From the NCBI GenBank assembly GCA_947465645.1, contig CANIBQ010000002.1, positions 1 through 64,000 of the forward strand: 64,000 nucleotides of DNA, read 5' to 3'. The notes beneath the pieces are model-generated. The model was not told the DNA's origin. It did no database searches and worked only from the letters and a program-made list of their open reading frames with translations. The stretch comes from Acidobacteriota bacterium. Its GTDB lineage: Bacteria; Acidobacteriota; Vicinamibacteria; Vicinamibacterales; UBA2999. Position 1 is the stretch's first letter. The number at the start of each line of letters is the position of its first letter. Both the position numbers and the translations under genes were made by a program. Shown one piece after another: positions 7,875 to 15,397 of this stretch.

Positions 7875-8042
7875 TTAGTTTTGGGCTTTGGGCCCTGGGC
7901 TTTGGGTCTTGAGCTTTTCGCCTGACCGCCGCAACTGCGCCGCGTAGGCATCCGCGGCGGCGCGCGACCCGAGAATCCATCCGATCACGATCCCCAGCAC
8001 GAGAATGCCCGGGATGTAGAGGAAGTGGGCCGCCGTCGGCAT
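7875..8042 (-). CDS. Small single-pass membrane protein at the end of the ccm operon
   Basis: A 55-residue open frame starting with an ATG at 8042 that overlaps the stop of the preceding gene (TGATG), a strong sign of translational coupling. Residues 7-25 form one hydrophobic helix (F-L-Y-I-P-G-I-L-V-L-G-I-V-I-G-W), followed by a charged tail (A-Y-A-A-Q-L-R-R-S). Size and topology resemble CcmD-type subunits, so it may be the true CcmD or an extra membrane peptide of the haem exporter. The last about 12 residues (Q-S-P-G-P-K-A-Q-N) are encoded by a low-complexity repeat that also occurs at 11773-11807, so the original C-terminus may have been replaced. Confidence 0.6.
   Translation of the reverse strand: MPTAAHFLYIPGILVLGIVIGWILGSRAAADAYAAQLRRSGEKLKTQSPGPKAQN
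7878..7913. repeat. CCCAAAG/CTTTGGG low-complexity repeat, copy 1
   Basis: A run of G-G-G-C-T-T-T and G-G-G-C-C-C units. On the minus strand it encodes the C-terminus of the 55-aa membrane protein. The same sequence type at 11773-11807 encodes part of a signal peptide. Confidence 0.6.
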
Positions 8043-8341
8043 CAGGGGCGGCCGCCGCCCCGCTTCATGTCGGCCTCGAGGCGCTGCAGCTCTCGTTGGA
8101 CGCTGCCCAGCCGCCGCGCCACCGACAGCAGGTAGGCGAACACCGCGATCCAGACAAACGCGTACGCCGCGATGAGCAGCGGCGCCGCCGGCAACTGGTC
8201 CTGCGGAGGCAGCTGGTCGAGCGGTTCGAACTCGCTTTGCTGTTCGGGCTGCGAAGGCTGGCTCGCGAACACCGGCACAGCCAGCACGGCAAGCGTGGCA
8301 AGCACGAGGATGAAGAGCGTCGCGCGTCGTATCAAGGTCAT
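8042..8341 (-). CDS. CcmD-like membrane protein of the cytochrome c maturation operon
   Basis: A 99-residue protein with an N-terminal signal or membrane segment (T-L-F-I-L-V-L-A-T-L-A-V-L), an acidic/Gln-rich linker, a second membrane helix (L-L-I-A-A-Y-A-F-V-W-I-A-V-F-A-Y-L-L) and a short charged coil (R-E-L-Q-R-L-E-A-D-M). The A-Y-x-x-x-W-x-x-x-F-x-Y-L helix followed by basic residues is typical of CcmD, the small subunit that releases holo-CcmE from the CcmABC exporter. It starts 4 bases after the ccmC stop. It is longer than classical CcmD (about 60 residues) because of the added N-terminal segment, a form I associate with acidobacterial operons from general knowledge. Confidence 0.65.
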   Translation of the reverse strand: MTLIRRATLFILVLATLAVLAVPVFASQPSQPEQQSEFEPLDQLPPQDQLPAAPLLIAAYAFVWIAVFAYLLSVARRLGSVQRELQRLEADMKRGGGRP

Positions 8342-8345
8342 GGCG

Positions 8346-9002
8346 TCAGTCGTCCAGGGACAGGTAGAGCGCGTCCAGGCGCGCACGCTGGTCCTCGAGC
8401 CGCACGCGGAGCCGCAGCAGAAGGGTGAACAGCAACAGGAATGCGCTGAAGCAGAACCAGAACGGCAGCCCCATCGCCGTCGGGAGCGTCGGGACCACGC
8501 TGGTGGTCGGGTGAATTGTCCGCCAGTAGTTCACCGAGATATAGATGAACGGCACGTTGGCCATCCCGAACAACGCCAGGCCGGCCGCCAGCTTGTCCGA
8601 GCCGGGTCCGCCATACTTCCGGAGCAGCAGGTAGGCGACCGCGACCATCCAGCCCATCAGGCTCGACGTCAGCCGCACGTCCCACTGCCACCACACGCCC
8701 CACGCCTTGCGCGCCCAGAGCGGCCCGGTCACCAGCGCCAGCGCGCCGAACAGCACCGTGAGCTCCGCCGCCGCCCACGCCACCCGATCCTGCCGCGGAT
8801 CGCCGCGGAACAAATACCGGGCGCTGGCGATGCCACAGACCACCGCCGAGATCAGGAACATTCCTGCCGACGGCATGTGGTAATAAAAAATCTTCTGCAC
8901 GAGCCCCATCGTCGACTCGTACGGCGCGTTGGCGATCAGCAGCGGCGACAGCGCGAACATCAGTCCGCAGACCACCGCGGCGGGAGTGAACCATTTGGGC
9001 AT
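8346..9002 (-). CDS. ccmC: Haem exporter permease CcmC
   Basis: A 218-residue membrane protein of the haem-handling family with six helices. It has the tryptophan-rich WWD signature in W-G-V-W-W-Q-W-D-V-R-L-T-S at about residues 123-135, and the two haem-ligand histidines in F-Y-Y-H-M-P and R-T-I-H-P-T-T. CcmC binds periplasmic haem and passes it to CcmE. It is separated from ccmB by a 77-base gap holding a 53-bp twin-hairpin repeat, which could reduce read-through. Confidence 0.92.
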   Translation of the reverse strand: MPKWFTPAAVVCGLMFALSPLLIANAPYESTMGLVQKIFYYHMPSAGMFLISAVVCGIASARYLFRGDPRQDRVAWAAAELTVLFGALALVTGPLWARKAWGVWWQWDVRLTSSLMGWMVAVAYLLLRKYGGPGSDKLAAGLALFGMANVPFIYISVNYWRTIHPTTSVVPTLPTAMGLPFWFCFSAFLLLFTLLLRLRVRLEDQRARLDALYLSLDD

Positions 9003-9015
9003 AACTTTGAATCAC

Positions 9016-9068
9016 GTGGGGCGGACCTTGTCAGGTCCGCCGGGCGAGCCTGACAAGGCTCGCCCCAC
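9016..9068. repeat. 53-bp twin-hairpin repeat, copy 1
   Basis: The element begins GTGGGGC and ends GCCCCAC. It contains two hairpins, GGCGGACC/GGTCCGCC with loop TTGTCA and GGCGAGCC/GGCTCGCC with loop TGACAA. It lies between ccmB and ccmC. The same 53-bp plan recurs at 11945-11997 and 17469-17521 with compensating changes in the stems. Confidence 0.85.
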
Positions 9069-9079
9069 TTTCAAACATT

Positions 9080-9757
9080 TCAATCCGTCATCAAGGGCTC
9101 GAACGTCCAGAGCGCGAGCGTCACGAACACCACGTCGAACGTCACCAGCAGCGAGATCCAGAACCGGACGATGGCGAGGTCGAGCTCGGGCTGGAGCAGC
9201 GCCGCCGTGGCGCGAACCCCGGCAATGATGACCGGAACGGTAATCGGATACAACAGCACCGGCAGCAGCACGTCACGGCTGCGAGCACGCACGAGCATCG
9301 CGGCGAAGATCGTCCCGACCGCCGCAAAGCCGATCGTGCCCGCAAGGACGACCGCGGCCAACCAGAACGGGTGAGCCAGCATCGGCGCCTGGAACAGCAG
9401 CGCCACCAGCGGCACCAGCACGACTTCGGCGGCCACCAGCAGCGCGACGATCCCGAGCAGCTTTCCCACGTAGATCGCCGGGCGCGGCGCCGGCGCCAGC
9501 AACAGCGCGCGGAGGGTCTCGGACTGCCGCTCCCGCTCGAACGCACGCCCGAGGGCGAGCGTGCCGGCGAAAGCGATCGCGATCCAGAGAATCCCGGCTG
9601 CCCCGTCCTCGAGCGCGCGGCCTTCCCGCACCAGCGCGAACGCGAACACGAGCACGCACGACACCGCGAAGAACAGCGTGGTGTAAGCGATCTCCCGGCT
9701 GCGAACCTCCACGGTGAGGTCCTTCCGCAGGACGAGCCAGACGGTTCGGGCGAACAT
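9080..9757 (-). CDS. ccmB: Haem exporter permease CcmB
   Basis: A 225-residue integral membrane protein with six hydrophobic segments, the permease partner of CcmA. Family landmarks are the N-terminal L-V-L-R-K-D-L-T-V-E-V-R-S-R-E, then L-G-R-A-F-E-R-E-R-Q-S-E-T-L-R and the later R-S-R-D-V-L-L-P-V-L-L-Y-P-I. The start at ATG 9757 lies one base after the ccmA stop and gives the usual N-terminus; the 12-residue upstream extension to 9793 belongs to the ccmA end. Confidence 0.92.
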   Translation of the reverse strand: MFARTVWLVLRKDLTVEVRSREIAYTTLFFAVSCVLVFAFALVREGRALEDGAAGILWIAIAFAGTLALGRAFERERQSETLRALLLAPAPRPAIYVGKLLGIVALLVAAEVVLVPLVALLFQAPMLAHPFWLAAVVLAGTIGFAAVGTIFAAMLVRARSRDVLLPVLLYPITVPVIIAGVRATAALLQPELDLAIVRFWISLLVTFDVVFVTLALWTFEPLMTD

Positions 9758-9758
9758 G

Positions 9759-10604
9759 CTAGCTGTTCCCGGTCCGGCTGCCGCCTTCGCCACGAGGCTT
9801 CGGCGAGCCAGGAAAGCCGGACACTACGCTTGATGAGGTCACGCTGCGGGACATGATCGATCGGTAGGTCGCGCGCAGCGCCTCGGGCCGCTCCACCGCG
9901 TCAACCATCCGGCCGTCCTTGAGGAACACGGCACGGTCGAGAAGGCCGTCCGCCAGATCGAGGTCGTGGGTGGCGAGCACCACGATCGCCCCATCGCCCC
10001 GCAACGACTCGAGACGGCCCACCAGCGCCGCCGCCGACGCATCGTCGAGGCCGGTAAACGGCTCGTCGAGCAGCACCAGGCGGGGGCGATGAATCAACGC
10101 ACGCTCGAGGGCCACGCGCTGCCGCATGCCGCGCGAAAAGCTCGACACCGGGTCGTCTCCGCGATCGGCGAGACCCGCGCGCTCGAGCGCGCTGCGCGCG
10201 ACCCCGCCGGCATCATCAGCGCCATACAGCGCCGCGAAGAACGCGAGGTTCTCGAACGCGGTCAGCTCGGGATAGAGGAAGAGGTCGTGCCCGAGGACAC
10301 CAATTGCCGCCCGCAGCGCGGGGCCGTGCGCGTCACCTTCGTGCGCGCCGTACCGGATCCGTCCGGCGCTCGGGCGCATCAACGTCGCCAGCAGCGAGAG
10401 CATGGTGGACTTGCCGGCGCCGTTGGGACCAAGCAGGCCGAGAATCGTGCCGCGTGTCGTGCGGAAGGTAATGTGGGACAGCGCGCGGCGGCGGCCGAAG
10501 TGGCGGGAGGCGTCCTCGACGGTCAGGTCGTCGAAGTCAGGGGTCGAGGCGCTGGGCCCGAGCGGAGTCGAATGGCTTGGCCTGAGCGTAGTCGAAGGGC
10601 TCAC
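9759..10604 (-). CDS. ccmA: Haem exporter ATP-binding protein CcmA
   Basis: A 281-residue ABC ATPase. The Walker A motif G-P-N-G-A-G-K-S-T, the signature S-F-S-R-G-M-R-Q-R, the Walker B L-V-L-L-D-E-P-F-T-G-L-D and the switch T-H-D are present. It would power release of haem-loaded CcmE. The GTG at 10604 overlaps the upstream stop in a GTGA junction; no ATG is available near the fold. The first about 20 residues (S-P-S-T-T-L-R-P-S-H-S-T-P-L) are encoded by a dispersed palindromic repeat. The last about 25 residues lie in a GTAG-type repeat, so both ends of this gene appear remodelled. Confidence 0.92.
   Translation of the reverse strand: MSPSTTLRPSHSTPLGPSASTPDFDDLTVEDASRHFGRRRALSHITFRTTRGTILGLLGPNGAGKSTMLSLLATLMRPSAGRIRYGAHEGDAHGPALRAAIGVLGHDLFLYPELTAFENLAFFAALYGADDAGGVARSALERAGLADRGDDPVSSFSRGMRQRVALERALIHRPRLVLLDEPFTGLDDASAAALVGRLESLRGDGAIVVLATHDLDLADGLLDRAVFLKDGRMVDAVERPEALRATYRSIMSRSVTSSSVVSGFPGSPKPRGEGGSRTGNS
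9772..9828 (-). repeat. GTAG-headed REP-like hairpin, long variant, within the ccmA 3' end
   Basis: On the minus strand the element begins GTAGTGTCCGGCT and closes with AGCCGGAC about 35 bases later, enclosing a smaller G-C-rich stem. It matches the head of the element at 51908-51930. It is read as the C-terminal residues of CcmA. Confidence 0.5.
10542..10604. repeat. CTTCGACTACGCTCAGG-type dispersed repeat
   Basis: Two near-copies of the palindromic word pair C-C-T-T-C-G-A-C-T-A-C-G-C-T-C-A-G-G and C-A-T-T-C-G-A-C-T-C-C-G-C-T-C-G-G-G follow each other on the minus strand. The block supplies the start codon and first residues of CcmA. Confidence 0.5.
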
Positions 10605-11821
10605 GCAGCGACGCCCTCGCCGCCTCCCTGCGGCCCCGCGCCCTCTTCGTCGAGCTCGCCATAGATCTGTTCGAGCTCGCCCATGAGTTTCTGGCGGCGG
10701 GCGGCATAGCGCGGGTCGCGACCGTGGCGTGATTCGAGCGACGCGAGCTCGCCGAGCAGCGTGGCGCGCCGGTCCACGAGCTGCTGCCGCGCCCGTTGCC
10801 CCCTCGAGCGTCCGCCGAAGGCGAGCCACGCGCCGGCGATCACAATCGCGCCGGCGATTCCGAGCGCGACCGTGCGCGGCGTCTGGCTGTGCACCGGCAG
10901 GTTGGCAAGCTGCATCGTCACCGTCGTACCGGCCGCAAGGGCCGGCCCGCTGCCGAGCAGGTAGGGTGTACCGTCACCCGCCTTGACTTCGCCGACGGTC
11001 GAAAATTGGGGACCCGCCAGGGATACGGAGCCGATTTTCTGCAACGCCACCGTCAGCTGTTCCATCGCCGCGGGCCACCGCTGCTCCATCGTCACATCCG
11101 GAGTGTTGTACGGCATCTGAAAGCCGACCTGCACCGAGGTCATGCCGGCAGCGAAGGGCCCGGTCACGGTCACGCGATCGCCGCTTACCGTCGCGTTCGG
11201 CGACGAGCCTTCCATCATCGCCGCGCCGGCGGCGCCCTGTGGAAGATCGATCACCAGCGGTCCGCCGATGTCGACCCGGGCACGCGCGTTGTTGAGGACG
11301 TCGAGGATGTAGAACACTTGCAGCCGGTCGTTGCTGAACTCCATCATCACGCGGGAGTTCGGTCCGAAGACGACCGCCCCCTTCACCGGAGGCGCGGCCG
11401 CGGCCGCCGCGGCTTCCTGCTGCTTGCGCTCAGCCGCTTCCTTCATCCCCGCCACGAGGATGACGCGGAGCCCTCCGGATGACGGAACCGGAAAGGGATC
11501 GGATGTGAGCCGCTCGCCACCGACGGTGGCGTCGGCCCGCGCCTCAACCCCCTGCTCGAGGTTGTCGAAGGTCGCGCGTCCCTGCTCGTCGGTCTTCGCG
11601 GTCCGAGTCGTGCTGCCCGACGTCACGACGACGTCCTGCCCGGCGATGTTGTTGCCGATCGCCTCGCGAACGACGCGGACAGTGACCGTGCCGGCCGGCA
11701 GCTCCGGCGCGGGAAGCGCCTTGCCGTGAATCATCGCGGGATCCGGCATGTTCACCTGGGCGGCGACGGTCACAAGGCCCAGGGCCCAAAGCCCAAGGCC
11801 CAAGGCGACTGCACGGGTCAC
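10601..11821 (-). CDS. Membrane-anchored carboxypeptidase-regulatory-like protein of the ccm operon
   Basis: A 406-residue exported protein. It starts at GTG 11821, overlapping the upstream stop (GTGA), and has a signal peptide ending at V-A-A-Q. An Ig-like repeat of the carboxypeptidase-regulatory type (V-T-V-R-V-V-R, then A-K-T-D-E-Q-G-R-A-T-F) comes first. An Ala-rich coil (E-A-A-E-R-K-Q-Q-E-A-A) and a second beta region follow, then one membrane helix (A-L-G-I-A-G-A-I-V-I-A-G-A-W-L-A-F) at about residues 335-352 and a cytoplasmic coiled coil near the C-terminus. No catalytic role is visible. Its place between the CcmI-like gene and ccmA suggests a scaffold for cytochrome c assembly, which is inference. 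Confidence 0.7.
   Translation of the reverse strand: MTRAVALGLGLWALGLVTVAAQVNMPDPAMIHGKALPAPELPAGTVTVRVVREAIGNNIAGQDVVVTSGSTTRTAKTDEQGRATFDNLEQGVEARADATVGGERLTSDPFPVPSSGGLRVILVAGMKEAAERKQQEAAAAAAAPPVKGAVVFGPNSRVMMEFSNDRLQVFYILDVLNNARARVDIGGPLVIDLPQGAAGAAMMEGSSPNATVSGDRVTVTGPFAAGMTSVQVGFQMPYNTPDVTMEQRWPAAMEQLTVALQKIGSVSLAGPQFSTVGEVKAGDGTPYLLGSGPALAAGTTVTMQLANLPVHSQTPRTVALGIAGAIVIAGAWLAFGGRSRGQRARQQLVDRRATLLGELASLESRHGRDPRYAARRQKLMGELEQIYGELDEEGAGPQGGGEGVAA
11773..11807. repeat. CCCAAAG low-complexity repeat, copy 2
   Basis: A block of G-C-C-C-A-A-A and G-C-C-C-A-A-G-G units. On the minus strand it encodes G-L-G-L-W-A-L-G-L in the signal peptide of the membrane-anchored protein. It matches the block at 7878-7913. 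Confidence 0.6.
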
Positions 11822-12525
11822 GCGCTCTGCTCCATGCGCGTGCCGCAATTCTTGCAGAACCGCGCATCGACGTCGTTCTCGGTTCCGCAGGAGATGCACA
11901 CGGTGGGTCCGAGGACCTGCACTACGTCCGTGGCGACTGCGCTTGTGGGGCGAGCCTTGTCAGGCTCGCCCGGCCGACCTGACAAGGTCGGCCCCACTTC
12001 CGCAAGCCCCACGACTGTCACACCCACGCGTTGCGCGATCTCTCGCTCGATCTGTTCGCGGTATCCAGTGCCGGCGTCGAGCTGGCGGATCAGGCGAGCG
12101 GCCCTGGCGCGCAGCCGGGTGCTCATCTCGGCGAAGTCCTTGTCCGACACCTTGCGCATGTCGCGGTCGAACTCCAGCTCCTTGATGGAACGCAGCACGA
12201 GCGCCTTCTCCCGCTCGAGCGCGGCGCGCGTGCGGCCGCCGAGCATCTGCGCACCGCGAGCGTCGTCGCGGCCGGTCAGCGGCGCCAGCGTCCGCCACGC
12301 GGCAACACCGACGGCGGCGGCGGTAAAGATGGTGAGGCTGAGGAGGACGACCCCTGCGGGCGTCTGGCCGCGGGAGATGAAGACCACGATGGTCGCACCG
12401 ATCAGCCCCGCCAGCGTGAACAGCTGCCACGGCTGCAGCGAGTCGGCGTCGGAGGCCTGACCGCTTCCGGCTGCAGGATCGAGGTTTCGCCCCTGGGGCG
12501 ACTCAATCAAGGTTTCGGAGCTCAT
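11818..12525 (-). CDS. CcmI-like membrane protein with C-terminal zinc ribbon
   Basis: A 235-residue protein. After a short cytoplasmic N-terminus there are two membrane helices (L-F-T-L-A-G-L-I-G-A-T-I-V-V-F-I and V-V-L-L-S-L-T-I-F-T-A-A-A-V-G-V). A helical region follows, L-R-S-I-K-E-L-E-F-D-R-D-M-R-K with S-D-K-D-F-A-E-M, which resembles the N-terminal part of CcmI/CycH. The end is a zinc ribbon, C-I-S-C-G and C-K-N-C-G. A 53-bp twin-hairpin repeat is inserted in frame just before the ribbon and adds about 18 residues. The start at ATG 12525 overlaps the ccmF-ccmH end by 23 bases. Confidence 0.7.
   Translation of the reverse strand: MSSETLIESPQGRNLDPAAGSGQASDADSLQPWQLFTLAGLIGATIVVFISRGQTPAGVVLLSLTIFTAAAVGVAAWRTLAPLTGRDDARGAQMLGGRTRAALEREKALVLRSIKELEFDRDMRKVSDKDFAEMSTRLRARAARLIRQLDAGTGYREQIEREIAQRVGVTVVGLAEVGPTLSGRPGEPDKARPTSAVATDVVQVLGPTVCISCGTENDVDARFCKNCGTRMEQSA
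11945..11997. repeat. 53-bp twin-hairpin repeat, copy 2, inside a coding region
   Basis: Same 53-bp plan as 9016-9068, from GTGGGGC to GCCCCAC, with stems GCGAGCC/GGCTCGC and GGCCGACC/GGTCGGCC and the conserved loops TTGTCA and TGACAA. It is translated as part of the CcmI-like protein. Confidence 0.85.
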
Positions 12526-14962
12526 CGTCCAAGCGGGCTTCGAACGCGGGATCGAGTCCGACATCGTCGGACGCCGCGGGCGCGGCCGGGCGCGACCAGC
12601 GCCGGGCGGTCACGAACACGCCAATCAGCGCGACGGCCGCCGCGAGGTACGGCACGAACCACGCGAGGCGGTTGAATCCACGATCGATCGGCGCCGCCAG
12701 CACCGCCTGGCCGCCGAACTCCTCGACAAACGACGCCAGCACCGCGTCGTAGTCCTTCCCTTCGGCGAGGAAGGTATCGAGGCGTGCCGCCTGGGTATCG
12801 TAATGGCCGCAATTGGGACGCATCGGGCAACTCCCCATCGGGGACTTGCAGCCGCACGTGCAAAGGATCTCGCCTTCGAGCTGACGATGAAGCGCGCTGC
12901 GCTCTTTCACGGCGACGGTCTCGCCCTGCGCCAGCGCCACACCGGGCCACATCACCAGCGACAGCAGCAGCAGCGAGGTGGTCGCCGCGTTCGCCGGTAC
13001 CTTTGCGAGCGCGAACGACAACGCGGTCTCAGGCAGCAGGGCGAGCCCGGTACCGAGCGCCAGCACGCCGAAGCCGATCCACACCCAGTTCACGAGCGGA
13101 TTGACGACGATCTCCATGCTTGCGCTCTGCGCCTGGAGGTCGAACGCCGGCATCACCAGGTACAGGTCTTCCGTGAGGGTGCGCCGGATCGCCACCTCCG
13201 TCGTCGGCTCCCCCTCGTGCTTCCGGAAGAACCACTTGGCCGGGTACATCTTGCCGAGCTCCTCGCCGTTGCGGAACACGGTGGTGTGGCCGGTGATCAT
13301 CTGCTTCTGGCCGTCGTCAGTCACCTTGACGGCATCGAGCCGCACCATGAAATCGCCGACCTGCGCCTGCTGACCCGGCTTGAGGAGCACCTGCTCCTCC
13401 TGCTTGAACCCTTCCCCGGCGAAGCCGAGGAACATCAGGACGATGCCGACATGGACGATGTAGCCGCCATACCGGCGCTTGTTGCGGGCGACGAGTCCGA
13501 TCATCGAGGTGAAGACATCGGTGCCGCTGATGTCCTGGCGCACGCGCGCGCCGCGCCAGAACTCCTGGCCGATGGTGCCGCACACGAACGCGCTCAGCGC
13601 GAAGCAGATGCCCGACGCCCAGACGCGGACCCCGAGCGCGACCAGCGCGCCGCCGACGACGACCGCGCAGAGAACCGGCACGAAAAACTGTTCGCGCAAA
13701 TTGACGATGGTCGACTTGCGCCAGGCGAGCAGCGGACCGACGCCGGTCAGGACCAGGAGGAACAACCCGATCGGCAGCATCCACTTGTTGAAGAACGGTG
13801 GGCCGACCGTGAGGCGCTCGCCGGTGACCGCCTCGCTGAGCGTCGGGAACATCGTCGCGAAGAGCACGAAGAACGCGGAGAACAGCAGCACCCAGTTGTT
13901 GGCCAGGAACGCCGCCTCGCGCGACACCCACGAGTCCAGCTCGTTGCGCGCGCGCAGCAGCGGCAGGCGGTAGAGCACCCAGCCGAAGCTGAAGATGAGA
14001 ATGGTCACCATGAAGACGGTGAACATCCGGGCCAGCGCGATGTCTTCGCCGAAGGCGTGGACCGACTGGACGATCCCCGAGCGCGTCATGAACGTGCCGA
14101 AGATGGTCAGGAAGAAAGTGGTGATGATCAGCGTGACGTTCCAGACCCGGAGCATGCCGCGCCGTTCCTGGACCATCGCCGAGTGCAGAAAGGCGGTCGC
14201 CGTGAACCACGGCAGCAGGCCGGCGTTCTCGACCGGATCCCATCCCCAGTAGCCACCCCACCCGAGCTCTTCATAGGCCCAGATCATGCCGAGCCCGAGC
14301 CCGACCGTGAGGAACAGCCAGGAGAACATCGTCCAGCGGCGCACGGCACGCAGCCAGGAGTCGTCGAGGTACCCGGTGATCAGCGCGGCCATCCCGAACG
14401 CATACGGGATCGTCAGCCCGACGAATCCCAGGTACATCGTCGGCGGATGGATCACCATGTAGAAGTTCTGCAGCAGCGGGCTCAGGCCGGCGCCGTCGGC
14501 GGGAGTCTCCGTCAGGTAGGTCGCGAACGGGTTGTTGTGGATGATCATCAGGAACAGGAAGAACATCTGCACAACGGAGATGACCGCCACCACGTAGGGA
14601 ATCAGCTCCCGGTGGCGCTCCCTGTTCACATAGACCGCCGCGCTGCCGAAGAACGACAGCAAGGTAACCCAGAACATGATCGAGCCGTCGAGGCCGCCCC
14701 AGTAGGCCGTGATCTTGTAGAAGAGCGGCTGGACGGAATCGGAGACCCGCTGGACGTAGCGGATGGAATAGTCGCCCGTCACGAACGCGTAGATGATGAC
14801 GGAGGAGGCAACCGCCATGACGGCGGCGATGAGATAGAAGGCGCCGATGCCGCTTTCGATGAAACGGCGGTCGCGGCGCCGCGCCCCGGCCACGGAAATC
14901 GCCGCGGCGTACGCGCAAAGGATGAAGGCCGTCAGGAGGAGATATGACCCGAGGGAGGCCAT
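12503..14962 (-). CDS. ccmF: Haem lyase fusion protein CcmF-CcmH
   Basis: An 819-residue fusion. Residues 1 to about 655 are CcmF, with many membrane helices, the P-heme-site histidines (I-H-P-P-T-M-Y; V-H-A-F-G) and the tryptophan-rich W-G-G-Y-W-G-W-D-P-V-E-N. The C-terminal about 150 residues are CcmH-like: a second export or membrane segment, then C-T-C-G-C-K-S-P-M-G-S-C-P (about residues 698-710) and one further helix near the end. Classical CcmH has a single C-x-x-C; here the cysteine cluster is expanded. The fusion would attach haem to apocytochromes. Its ATG at 14962 directly abuts the ccmE stop. Confidence 0.92.
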   Translation of the reverse strand: MASLGSYLLLTAFILCAYAAAISVAGARRRDRRFIESGIGAFYLIAAVMAVASSVIIYAFVTGDYSIRYVQRVSDSVQPLFYKITAYWGGLDGSIMFWVTLLSFFGSAAVYVNRERHRELIPYVVAVISVVQMFFLFLMIIHNNPFATYLTETPADGAGLSPLLQNFYMVIHPPTMYLGFVGLTIPYAFGMAALITGYLDDSWLRAVRRWTMFSWLFLTVGLGLGMIWAYEELGWGGYWGWDPVENAGLLPWFTATAFLHSAMVQERRGMLRVWNVTLIITTFFLTIFGTFMTRSGIVQSVHAFGEDIALARMFTVFMVTILIFSFGWVLYRLPLLRARNELDSWVSREAAFLANNWVLLFSAFFVLFATMFPTLSEAVTGERLTVGPPFFNKWMLPIGLFLLVLTGVGPLLAWRKSTIVNLREQFFVPVLCAVVVGGALVALGVRVWASGICFALSAFVCGTIGQEFWRGARVRQDISGTDVFTSMIGLVARNKRRYGGYIVHVGIVLMFLGFAGEGFKQEEQVLLKPGQQAQVGDFMVRLDAVKVTDDGQKQMITGHTTVFRNGEELGKMYPAKWFFRKHEGEPTTEVAIRRTLTEDLYLVMPAFDLQAQSASMEIVVNPLVNWVWIGFGVLALGTGLALLPETALSFALAKVPANAATTSLLLLSLVMWPGVALAQGETVAVKERSALHRQLEGEILCTCGCKSPMGSCPMRPNCGHYDTQAARLDTFLAEGKDYDAVLASFVEEFGGQAVLAAPIDRGFNRLAWFVPYLAAAVALIGVFVTARRWSRPAAPAASDDVGLDPAFEARLDDELRNLD

Positions 14963-15379
14963 CTACTCGGTACCTGGTGCTAACGCTCCAGCCTTGGGCT
15001 CGTATTTCGAGGGGCACTTGGCCATCACGCCGTCCTCGACTACGTGGAAGGTGCCGTCGGGCCTGAGCGTGCCCCGGACGACGACTTCAGCATCGTTCTT
15101 GAAGGTGTCGGGCGCGATACCGGTGTAGTAGGCCCGGATGACCTTGCCGTTGTTCTCGACGTCGAAGCGGTACTCGAGTGTGCCGCGCTTCTGCCGGACG
15201 TCCTTGGCATACCCGTGGACCTGCAGGTTCTTGCCCTTCCACGCCTCCGGGTCGGCCATGACTTCATCCACATGCTTGTAGTACTCGGTGCCCTCGCTGA
15301 GCGTCGAGTACAACAGTCCGCCGAATGCCAGGACCAGGACAACGCTGGTCAGCCCGATCTTTGCTGCTTTGTGACTCAT
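14963..15379 (-). CDS. ccmE: Cytochrome c maturation haem chaperone CcmE, CxxxY type
   Basis: A 138-residue periplasmic OB-fold haem chaperone anchored by an N-terminal helix (I-G-L-T-S-V-V-L-V-L-A-F-G-G-L-L-Y). Family signatures Y-Y-K-H-V-D-E-V, G-K-N-L-Q-V-H-G-Y, Y-x-G-I-A-P-D-T-F and V-V-V-R-G are present. The covalent haem-binding His of the usual H-D-E-N-Y site is replaced: the motif reads A-K-C-P-S-K-Y-E near residues 119-126, that is C-x-x-x-Y. This variant is known from archaea and some bacteria. It is the first gene of the ccm operon. Confidence 0.92.
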   Translation of the reverse strand: MSHKAAKIGLTSVVLVLAFGGLLYSTLSEGTEYYKHVDEVMADPEAWKGKNLQVHGYAKDVRQKRGTLEYRFDVENNGKVIRAYYTGIAPDTFKNDAEVVVRGTLRPDGTFHVVEDGVMAKCPSKYEPKAGALAPGTE

Positions 15380-15397
15380 ATATAAGGACTTTCGGTC

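Noticed and set aside
12803..14947. A 714-codon open frame opposite ccmF-ccmH
   Set aside because: It is a high-GC antisense shadow: charged, low-complexity, without any domain, and fully covered by the well-supported CcmF-CcmH gene.
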